Source of the DNA: Pelobates cultripes
Taxonomy: Eukaryota; Chordata; Amphibia; Anura; Pelobatidae
Assembly: GCA_933207985.1 (NCBI GenBank)
Contig: OW240914.1
Coordinates: 133,768,490 to 133,832,489, forward strand
DNA: 64,000 nt
Direction of reading: 5' to 3'
Program-made: the position numbers and the translations under genes
Shown: positions 55,023-64,000 of the stretch, one piece after another
Position numbering within the stretch: the stretch's first letter is position 1
Layout: every line of letters starts with the position of its first letter
The notes under the pieces: model-generated
The model's input: only the letters and a program-made list of their open reading frames with translations
Told to the model about the DNA's origin: nothing
The model's database searches: none

Positions 55023-56946
55023 TTTTCAGGATACACAGGGTTGCAGTCTAGATTAGTCTCCTGATCAATACCCCTGCATATTTACATATAATGTAGTTAA
55101 GTCAGTTCATGCCTAGCTTATATGATGTGCAATGTTTGTGCCGTAACACTACTGCAATAAAAATATATATAAATATATAAGTTAAAAAAAATGTTTATTG
55201 AGAACCTTTTGTAAAACTCTCCCTCCAGTATTTTAATGGAATTCCAGAAGTTGATACCCGATATAATAGCTAGAATTGAAATACTTTTAATTGGATCCTT
55301 TCGCACTTTTTACTTATATAAACCAAAGGACTAAGATGTAATATTATGTTACAGAAATGGTTGGTCTGAAACAATGTCTTTTTTGACATTTAAGGAGAAG
55401 CGACACAGTAGCTAGAGTTAACAAAACTAGTGAGAAAACAAAACAAACAATGATTAGCAGTGTGGGCAAAAACACAGAGTTAAACTGAGAAGTCAAAGGT
55501 AAATCGCCAGACTTGAAAAATCTGACAGAAAGGTCACTAACACTAAAATAACTTATATTTACAACATGCTGGCATGTAGAAAGCTATCTGTGCGCCATTT
55601 GTTCATCCTTGAAGTGGATAAACTACAACAGCAGCAGAATGAGTTCCATGCCTTTTGTCTAAAAACAAGACGGCGAGACAACAGTGGGCACATGATGAAA
55701 ATAAATTTTTGTTCTGATGCAGGATCAAGAATTTTCATCTACATCATGCAGATGGCACGGTGAGAGTTTTGCATAAACTGTTTAAAATGGTTAGAATTCT
55801 CCTGCACAGTGTCAATGGTAATAACTTCTAAATGATGGTGTAATAATATGGATATGTTGGGCACATTCATATTCAAAACTCAAATTCATATCAAATCAAA
55901 GTGAGTGCTATTAATAATAATTTATAAGTATTAATAGTAATTTGGCTAGTAATAGTTATTTTTTTGTTGGAAGTCAGAAATGAATGGATTATGGTTTTAA
56001 AAAGCTGCGAGACAGCATTGTGCCTGGCACTGATGTATATAGTCCTGCTGTGTTAGTAAACAGTGTATTATATGATTTTGTAACTAAAAACAGTTAGAGA
56101 AAGTGCCTTAAAAGCTGGAGACCCAGGCCTCTTTTTTGTGTTATTTCTTAATATTAATGCATCTGTCAGATGCAGATGTTAGTTTACACAAAGGCTATGG
56201 TGAGCAAAAAATATGCAATTACTGTAGACAGCAGAATAATAGTTTGAAGGAATTGTTTTTAGAAATGTCAGGTGACAATTTTGTCAGGGTTACTCACTAA
56301 AAATTATGTCTGATTGGACAAAGTACAGTGAAAAATAACTGAATAAAAATCTATAAATCCCAGTGCAACTCGTGGAAATAAATAGAAAACAGATTTGCAA
56401 AAAAAAAAGAAAGAAAGAAAGAAAAATTCAAAAACAGGATGCAATAAAAGTAATCCTTTCCCACTACAAATTGCAGGCAAATCTTTATAAAGGCTTTCCC
56501 ACGCTATGTCATTGCTTTTGCTATGTCATTGCTAATACATTGTGTTGGAAAATTTCCCATGCTAATGTCAGTAAGAGCTCTCTGATTGGTTGGCTCATTA
56601 ACTAGCCAATCAGGGCGCTCTGACAGCCAAGTCTTGAACAGAGTTGGTGCAAGGATTCTTCTCTACACAGGTGAAGCATTTTGCCATTCCCAACATTTGT
56701 TTATACCTCTGTGTCTATTGCAATTCCATTAAAATACTGGAGGAAAGGAAACCAAGAGGGAGTTTGGGAAAGGTTCTCAATAAACATTTTGTTAAAATTA
56801 TATATTTTTATTGCCGTAGTGTTACAACACAAACATTGCACATCATATAAGCTAGGCATGAACGGACTTAACTACATTATATATAAATATGCAGGGGTAT
56901 TGATAAGGAGACTAATCTAGACTGCAACCCTGTGTGTCCTGAAGAG
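55023..56946. repeat. Inverted pair of ~0.22-kb repeats, 1.5 kb apart
   Basis: 55023-55245 and 56719-56946 are inverted copies: GGATACACAGGGTTGCAGTC / GACTGCAACCCTGTGTGTCC, GCCTAGCTTATATGATGTGC / GCACATCATATAAGCTAGGC, CCAGTATTTTAATGGAATT / AATTCCATTAAAATACTGG. Divergence is modest. The spacer has no gene; it includes a CCAAT hairpin at 56580-56612 (CTGATTGGTTGGCT/AGCCAATCAG) like those of the composite repeat. Confidence 0.75.
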
Positions 56947-57369
56947 CCTCATATATGATTAAAAGGTACCCTTTTATTATCACTCACCCTTTTAAAAAAA
57001 CAACATTTTATCATATGTTGTGTGGCAGTGTGTATGAATATGGGCATCATTTTATGTAGTATTGAAATATGTGTGCATGAAGTTTAAGTGTGTTGTATAA
57101 CGCAGACAAAAGGCTGAAGAAAGATCTGCAAGAGGGCTCACACACTCTACATTAATAATGGTGGCATTGGACATGTATCTCTAGTGTCAGCTTTTTGACT
57201 GGCATCAGAGAGAAAAGTGAAAGTAAATGAAAATGGATTATTTGAGATATTATGAGGTTTACTCTGATATTATGAGTTTTTTCTTGAGGATCCATTGTGA
57301 GCCACGTCTGTTTGAAATGGCTTCCATACTCCAACCCACTTAATATACTAGTTGATAACTGTATCAGAC

Positions 57370-57409
<40 letters not shown>

Positions 57410-58582
57410 AGGATTTGCCAACTATGAACAAAACCAAAAAGACAAACATATAGAAATGTAACCAATAAATAGAAACATGTTAAGATTCAAACAATAAATG
57501 ACAACACAACAAAGTTAAATTCATTTACAAGCGATTAGTAGTCTATTCTATATGGCCTTAAAAGCTTTCTTTTTCTTCCAAAGCTTTGATAAATTCTACT
57601 GATAAAAAAAAGGTCTGTCTCCAGCAATGCAAAAAAAATCTCTGAAAATGGCATTTTAATAACCTTCTTCCTACATCATCAGTCAAAACCTGTGGGGGGA
57701 TGAGTAATTGTTGCTAAATTCGAAATTGCAGCTCATGTTACATTCCACAGGTTTAGTAAAGTAGTAGCCAGTTCCAGCTGCTAGTTAATGACTAGATTGT
57801 TTTTTGTTGTTGTTAAACAAGTTTTACGTTTTCTTTGAAGGATGGTTATTTGGGGAAGACAGAATCTGTAAAATAGACAAATAGGTTAATGGAGGGTGTA
57901 AGCTCATTGAAAAAAAAAAACCATAAGGTTAGATCTTATCGCTTTATGGTGGTGTTATGTATATATTTCTGTAGAGTATCTTGCATTACAATATGGATTG
58001 ACTTGTTGGTTTTGTCATGTCAAGACCTGGTAGCAACATTGCAAAGTATGGATGGTTTACAAAAAATAATGTATGTGTTCAGATGGCAAAGAGCTGTTGA
58101 TATACTCTTTTGAGGTGAGCATGAGTGTGTGCACTGAAAACAATCGCTGGAATGCATGGATCTAAAAAAGTGTAACTGTAATACATTGCAAATGGGATGA
58201 GCTATTAGATAGCGACTAGACAGGGAATAGTTTGCCTACATCCCACCATCTCTGTGAAATAACCTTTGGGTTTTGGAACTTGGAAAAGAATTCTATGTAA
58301 AACAAAATTATTGTAAGAATAAACTTTATTTATGTAGCTTTTGATCACCCAAACATGAATCAAAACACCGCAAAATTTTAAAACAATTAAAAGAAGGTAA
58401 AAGAAAATAAATGTAAAAAAAATCTAGAAGACAAAATAAAAAATACGCAACAATAAGGACAATTTTTAAACCATAATCCATTCATTTCTGACTTCCAACA
58501 AAAAAATAACTTACTAGCAAAATTACTATTAATACTTAGAAATTATTATTAATAGCACTCACTTTGATTTGAAATGAATTTT
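55882..58582. repeat. Second inverted pair, ~0.12 kb, 2.5 kb apart
   Basis: 55882-56000 and 58464-58582 are inverted copies: AAATCAAAGTGAGTGCTATT / AATAGCACTCACTTTGATTT and TTGTTGGAAGTCAGAAATGA / TCATTTCTGACTTCCAACAA. The pair interlocks with the preceding pair. Confidence 0.75.
56947..58463. other. No gene recognised; one (TA)n(CA)n tract
   Basis: AT-rich; (TA)n(CA)n at about 57369-57408. No coding motif. Confidence 0.55.
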
Positions 58583-59342
58583 ACAGGCAATGAATTTTTC
58601 TTAATTTTTCTTAATTATTAGGATAGAGCAAGTTCTTCATTTTATAGCTCTAGATTACTGTTGGGTGCCACATGTTCCTATATTCCACAATATGCTACAG
58701 AGAACAATTATCCTAATTAGCAGTTATATAGCATTAATGTTTTCTGCAGCTATTACAATAATTACAATTCTACTATGACATCCAGATTGATATATTATGC
58801 AATGTTACAGGAACACTCTCTTCTGTATTTTTGCTTTAATACCTGAAGGGTATAGCATTGCTTTTTCTGCCCTCTAAACTGAAATACTAAATATTTAATT
58901 GTACATATTTCCTAGGACAAATTGACATTCCCCTGTCTTTATGTATGGGGATTCTTCAGTTACATTTGAACATATTTTCCTAGTATGATAGAAGCCTTCT
59001 CACCTTTCAGCTTAAATGACATTGCAGTTGGGAGTTACACATCTGTCTGTAAGTTGTTTTTTTGCAAGTTAACATTTTTTTTTTTTACTATCATAACTAA
59101 GCAGATGTTTTTACAATTTCACGAGTTGCACAGTACAAAACAGATAAGCCACTTGGACTATTGAAATAACAGCATCAAAATGTTTCCAAATGAGACATTT
59201 GCCCTGCAGATAAAGAAATGCCACTATTGAATATTTAAAAAAAACATTCAAATTCATTATTTCATATTTGGCTCTGTGAATTCCTCATTGACTTTTTGAG
59301 GCCAAATGCTTAACACAAAATTTGCACTTGTTAACTAAAACC
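58583..59342. other. No gene recognised
   Basis: AT-rich unique-looking sequence. Confidence 0.6.
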
Positions 59343-59622
59343 TAAAGGGGCAGTCTGAGCAATATAACAAGGGACACTTTAGTTGACTGTGGTGGTTATG
59401 ATGCCAGGAGTCCACCCACCATTTCTTAATGGATTAACATTTACCTGGGTCTACTGAGTACCCTCGGTTTAACCAGTCTTGAAACATATTGCTGAAGTGT
59501 AAGTTCATACTTCTGCATTAGGTATATCAGTTCCATGCATGTTTGGACAAGATTAGTTGTTGGAAAGTGTCAGCCAAGTTATTCAGGCTGTAGTGGTTAT
59601 AGTGCTTACAGTGCCCCTTTAA
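59343..59622. mobile_element. TTAA small element with one decayed end
   Basis: Right end GTGCTTACAGTGCCCCTTTAA with TTAA at 59619-59622. The left end CTAAAGGGGCAGTCTGAGC has lost its TTAA (CTAA). TGTGGTGGTTATGATGCCAG and GCTGTAGTGGTTATAGTGC are internal inverted-family words. Confidence 0.6.
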
Positions 59623-60879
59623 TATACACATTTGGATGATGTTAGTTCTGTACAGAGACTGTCTGCCATCATAGCAATTGTGACAGATAAAACACATAGA
59701 GGTACACCAGATAGAAGGCAACTTTTCTAAGAGCCTCAGTATTGGATAAAGACGCCCTTGATAGATTTTCTATATTGTGCATTTTGGGTTTACTGTCTGT
59801 AAACTGTCTGGTTGATTATTTGGCTTGTCAGTGCCCCTAACTTTCAGATTTCCTTCAGAATACACAATTCCAGTCCTAGAGACTTCAACATTGTTATTTT
59901 TTGTTTACATAATCACTTGGTGTTAAAGAATTTCCTATACGACAGGTTCCTAATCCAGTCCAGAAGACATTTTCTCCGCTGGAGTTCATTGCGGTCTAGG
60001 TTTGGAAAAACTGTTATATATTCTGCATGGGATATTGTAACTTTTTCCATCTCTGTTTCTCTGTTATATGGTGTCCTGCAGGCTTGAAGCCTCGGAGAAC
60101 ATTGCAAATCCTGCAAAGACACCATGAGTTAATTCATTTCTCCAGAGCACCACAGCGGTGCAGCAATCCAACATAACTGAATTTATTACTGGTTTTGTAC
60201 AGCAGTTCTCTCCAAATCCTAGCAAGTAGTACACAATGAATGCTTTCCTGATAGCAGTCAAATATTTTTCCATATTGTGAAATATGTCACTAGTAAATGT
60301 TCTATAACTATAGTTTATAAATTGCTGTAGCTTTTCAGAAGGCAGATATTAAGTTATTTAAAATACGAGAATTTGGTGTGTTCTAGATAAATGTACACCT
60401 TGAAGTCTGCAAGCCAGATGTGGCCCCAGGGTTTTTTTCAGTGGCCTTTACACTACACAAAAATTCCAGAGGCTTTATTGTATGACATAATTATTTTAAT
60501 AAGATCCGTATCTCCTGCATATTAAACTAAATGATCCACAGCCCACCCTGTTTCTATATAAGCTATATCAATTTGGTGATTACATTACAAATTTTTGACT
60601 TTCAATGCTTTGCTCCCATGGAAAATAAGTTCCAAATATAGAAAGATTATGCTATAAAGAAAAGATACTATTTTCAGATGAAAGAAATAGCTGTTTTAAA
60701 CTATACTGCACAATCAATAATGAGTTGACTTGGCGTAGACATGAGTATTATACTTGATCCATGATTAATGCAGCAGTGACTGCAATGGTGGAGACAGCAT
60801 TATCTAAGGTGCTGCAATGCCTGATCCTATTTGACTGCTTCTTCCTCGAAGCGTGCCCAATGTATAGTGGACTAAGGTG
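59623..60879. other. No gene recognised
   Basis: AT-rich; the 91-codon frame at 59812-60087 shows no known motif. Confidence 0.6.
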
Positions 60880-61680
60880 ATTCTGATTCCTCTGGTAAGG
60901 ATTACATCAGTGAAGCGAAGCACCACTGAAAAGGTGGAGATACACGTCCTGAAAAGTCTAAGGGCAAGGTGCATGCAAAACTTGCCAAAGCTATGGTGAC
61001 CTTCACTTCAGTCCACAATCTTGACCACTCCCCTGACAAGGATTTGCCCCAGTCACTTTCGATGCTGGACGAGTGACAAGCTGACAAGTCTGGCTCCAAA
61101 CATGACACTTGGAACAACGGCACAAAATTGGATTACATCTGTGCAGGAACCCTTTCTGGGTGAGCACCAGAAGTCAGATGTGGTGATGGTGCGGACATAC
61201 CAGCAGGATGGATTTTCAGTGACCGACACACACCTCATTGATCAGGAGATCCTGAAATTGCTGAGGAAAGGAGCAATACAACCCGCTAAAGATGGCTCAG
61301 CAATATCTTCCTAGTCTGGAAGATAACTGGTGATTTCCATCCAGTGATCAATCTGTGACACCTCAATGCTCATGTAGTATACTGCCACTTCAAGACGGTA
61401 GGTATACATCTTTTGTGTGAACTTCTCAGAGAAGGAGACCGGTTCACGCACCTGAACTTGAAGGACACTTACCTTTCAATTCCGGTTCATCCCTCCAGTT
61501 GTCACTTCCTGCGGTTTCTTTGGTGAGGTATTCCCTGGCAGTTCACTTGCCTCCCTTTCTACCTCAGCTTGTACCCGTGGTGCTGCTTCTGAAGCTGGTA
61601 GTCACCCAACGTTCAAGGGATTCACTGTATGATCTTGTGACGGTAGTCACCATTACCAGGAGCTTCAGACAGACTATTTA
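60880..61680 (+). pseudogene. DIRS-type reverse transcriptase remnant, first part
   Basis: Plus-strand blocks in changing frames: QNWITSVQEPFLG, then HLIDQEILKLLRKGAIQPA (61225-61285), FHPVINL-like sequence, HLNAHVVYCHFK-like sequence, then LKDTYLSIPVHPSSCHFLRF-like sequence (about 61450-61520), and RSFRQTIY at the end. 'KLL.KGAI', 'PVINLR.LN', 'D...AYL.IPV' and 'LRF' are the order in DIRS/Ngaro RTs. The expected Y-L-D-D region (61640-61665) is scrambled. It is a different, older lineage from the element at 39-45 kb and lies on the other strand. The frame is cut by an LTR at 61681. Confidence 0.65.
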
Positions 61681-63173
61681 TGTAAGTCCCTGGACCTTCT
61701 GCCCATAGGTGCAGTCTGTGTGTAAAATATTTAGTGTTTAGTGTTAAATGTTTTGTCTGCCCTCCTGTTATGTTATTAGGTTACTATAATTCCTGTATGT
61801 TTTCTGACATGTTTTGTATTTGTATTTTATTGAGTTTGTCAAAGCAAGGTTGATGTAATGAACATATGGGCTAGTCCCAAGTAAAATATGTATGTTAGTT
61901 ACTTTTAGAATGTGGTGTCGTGTGTGGAGTTTTAGGGATTCCAGCCACAGAGATGTAGTACCTGTTGACTGGCTGCACAATCCCTCTAACCCGGGGATAA
62001 AACAAAGAGAGCTAGGCCTGAGAGCTGCAAGTGTCTTTATAAAGACAAGAGCAATCACATTGCAGGCAGAGGTGCATACTGTACCTGCCTGGGAGAAGGG
62101 CTGCAGAGGAATAGGCAGAGGGGATGATGGCTGTGGTGGGATCGCTGCCTATTTGCAAATTGCTAGGAGCTGTCCCCTGTGCTTTCCACTTTATTGTGTC
62201 GTGTTTGTGTGTTTTACCTGCTCCCCGTTCGAGAGAGCTCAATGCGAACGGGTTCCGTTCACCTCCCAAAAGGGGACCACCAAGAAACCTCATTTAGAAT
62301 GTTGTCTTAGAACATTCACACCTTGTAACGAGGTGTGAAAACTACAAACTGCAAGGTAAATCTCTGCGCTTGCTGACCCTGGGAAGCGGCCCGTTCGTTA
62401 GACGAATGCCATCTAGGGGGAGCATTTGTGGATTGCTTCCCACCCATTTGGTTCTTGAACGGGGATCTCCCCAGTGCCCTTGGAGTGTTCACACCAATCA
62501 ATTAGTAATTAATGAGAGCTTCCCTGGGTCTATACGAACGGCGGCCAGGAGGAGCATTCGTGTCCCGAATGGAGATGCTTCCCTTGCCTGGTTTCACCCA
62601 GAGATCCCATGAACAGAGGCAGTTACCATTCGGGGGGATACCTGAGATTGGTGGGGGCACTCTGTTGGGGACAACGGCGGTTTGGTGGGCTTTCTGTGAA
62701 GCTTTCCTGCGCTGGGACTCCCAGATACAGAGGCTCAAGGGATGAAGACCCCTGGCCACCGGAGGTGGGAAACCCTGAGGATAAGTGGCAGGAACAAGGG
62801 ACAAAGGGATTGGAGTTCTGTTACTGGCAGGGGGCCCCTGGGAGGGCCCTGGGTGGGGAAACTGTGGTGGGAACAATGGATAAAGTGACTGGGGTTACGG
62901 TTCCAATATACGACCCCCGGGCGGGGGAGGATCATGGGAGGGAACATTGTCTTCATGTGTGTTCCACCTCTTGCATGGGGAAAGTATGAAGGCCCCTGTG
63001 GCCAATAAAGTGGTTGTTGTACTCCTGGAACTGTGTGTCGTCCAGTTAATGGGGAAGATGGGGCTCTTAATTATTTATAGCGGGGGGCAGGGGGGTAACC
63101 AACCGGGTTACTCAGGGTCCACTACAATACCTCCATAGAGGTACCCAGCCAGGATACAGGGAGCTCCGTTACA
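61681..63173 (+). mobile_element. Solo LTR with 4-bp target duplication
   Basis: Starts TGTAAGTCCCTGG at 61681 and ends GCTCCGTTACA at 63173, so it has TG...CA ends with TGTAA/TTACA inverted tips. TTTA flanks both sides (61677-61680 and 63174-63177). AATAAA at about 63004 is followed by the region shared with the LTR at 36401-36972. It has no gag, pol or second LTR, so it is a solo LTR left by recombination. 1493 bp is long for an LTR. Contains CGAAC/GTTCG words (62228-62600). Confidence 0.8.
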
Positions 63174-63177
63174 TTTA

Positions 63178-63560
63178 TTTGGAAAACCTTCTGTTTTTTT
63201 GTTACTGTGAATCTTATCGAATCTCTTGGGTTTGTTGTGAATCAGTCCAAATCCACTCTGGTTCCTTCCCGTTCGATCCGGCTCTTAGGATTCGAGATTA
63301 ACTCGATGTTCTGCATACTAAAACTTCCTGCCTCCAAGGTCTAATCTATATGCAAGGAGATTCACAGGGTGCTCTAATGCGATTCAATCCTGCTACGCAT
63401 GTTTGCAAGGATAGGGGGACTTCTGTCATTCTTCATACAGGCGATATTCCCTGGCCCACTGTACTACTAGGCATTGCAACTGATGCCAGCTGTTGAAGCA
63501 TGATTCAAACCTTCAGAGAATATGCTTTCACTTCTTCAAAGTCCAATGGCAGTGAGTGTT
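63178..63560 (+). pseudogene. DIRS-type reverse transcriptase remnant, second part
   Basis: After the LTR the RT resumes: NLIESLGFVVNQSKSTLVPS, RLLGFEINSMFCILKLPASK and, further on, ARIGGLLSFFIQAIFPGPL. 'LGF.I....L.LP..K' and 'L..I......PGPL' are the RT thumb/connection blocks of DIRS elements that precede RNase H. Stops and frameshifts are present. RNase H is not recognisable beyond 63560. Confidence 0.65.
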
Positions 63561-63585
63561 TCATGGATGATTGGCATTACATTCC

Positions 63586-63830
63586 TAAAGGGACAATAAA
63601 GGCAACAAAACCACTACATTAAGAGCTAGTGGTTTTGGTGAAAAGATCCTCTATCTGGTGTCTAATCATTGTATACATTGCTGTTTGTGAGAAAACATTA
63701 CAGTCAAACTGCCTCTAGTGGCTGTCAGTCAGACAATAGATCACTCAGTCAGACAGCCACTAGAAGATGTTTCCCTATAAGAAACATCTGATTGCCTGCG
63801 GATTGTAATTGCTTCCCAGGCCCAGTAGGT
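63586..63830. mobile_element. TTAA-type small element, left part
   Basis: CTAAAGGGACAATAAAGG and AACCACTACATTAAGAGC start the copy; TGCCTCTAGTGGCTGTC and GACAGCCACTAGAAG form the internal hairpin seen in the 22201 and 32068 copies. The right end is not identified before the window ends. Confidence 0.5.
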
Positions 63831-64000
63831 CCTTACTACTTCTCTATGAGATTATTTGGATTGTACCAGACATCATCCTGATGTATTAGGTCAGAAGAGG
63901 AGTGGTGGCTGCCTTATGGACATATCCTGGCACTGGATTAAAGGTGGGTAAAAAATTATTTACGTTAAAGGGGAGGGGGCATGTTTTAAGAACAATCCAT
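63831..64000. other. No gene recognised
   Basis: Window end; nothing identified. Confidence 0.5.

Noticed and set aside
55566..55763. Possible exon (65 codons, MLACRKLSVRHLF...)
   Set aside because: No convincing splice sites on both sides and no recognisable domain.
59812..60087. 91-codon plus frame
   Set aside because: No domain, no repeat match and no gene context.

Overview
The window is non-coding vertebrate DNA built mostly from transposable-element debris and simple repeats. I recognise no host protein-coding gene, tRNA, rRNA or CRISPR array. The repeat mix suggests an amphibian, probably a frog: a DIRS-type tyrosine-recombinase retrotransposon, CR1/L2-like LINEs ending in (CTATGTAA)-type tails, many small TTAA-flanked elements with AGGGACACTATAG-like ends, hAT-like and Tc1-like remnants, and long CA/TG tracts. 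This rests on repeat style, not on a diagnostic gene. There is an assembly gap of Ns at 11586-11685.

Layout. 1-4 kb: CA/TG arrays, a hAT-like terminus and minisatellites, including a 25-bp array that opens long spurious frames. 4.2-6 kb: a ~0.2 kb tandem duplication and a decayed gag-like reading frame. 6.6-12.3 kb: a TTAA element, TG-rich arrays, a composite repeat with CCAAT hairpins, GC box, TATA box and a C/G-rich minisatellite (copy A), then a Tc1-like remnant. 12.3-23 kb: mostly unique AT-rich DNA with a 375-bp foldback that keeps its target duplication, LINE 3' ends, an R2/R4-type endonuclease remnant, a second foldback and another TTAA element. 23.5-27 kb: TG-rich arrays invaded by a CAGTGGCGGATCCAG element and then duplicated in tandem (~0.93 kb unit). 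27-39 kb: a diverged copy C of the composite repeat, TTAA elements, a possible minus-strand retroelement containing other insertions, LTR-like sequence and a foldback.

39.2-45.1 kb holds the best-preserved element, a minus-strand DIRS retrotransposon with inverted ends and remnants of gag, RT, RNase H, methyltransferase-like and tyrosine recombinase domains, now inactivated. 46.6-53.5 kb is a three-level nest: an old repeat split by a 5'-truncated CR1/L2-like LINE, itself split by a 2.9-kb TTAA-flanked element carrying copy B of the composite repeat. 53.6-58.6 kb has foldbacks and inverted pairs. 60.9-63.6 kb is a plus-strand DIRS-type RT remnant cut by a solo LTR with a 4-bp duplication.

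No operon-like or cooperating gene set exists here; the functional units are the mobile elements. The most interesting points are the promoter-bearing composite repeat and its TTAA-flanked 2.9-kb carrier, hammerhead-like motifs in three unrelated-looking repeats, and loss or decay of the catalytic box in all three reverse transcriptases.
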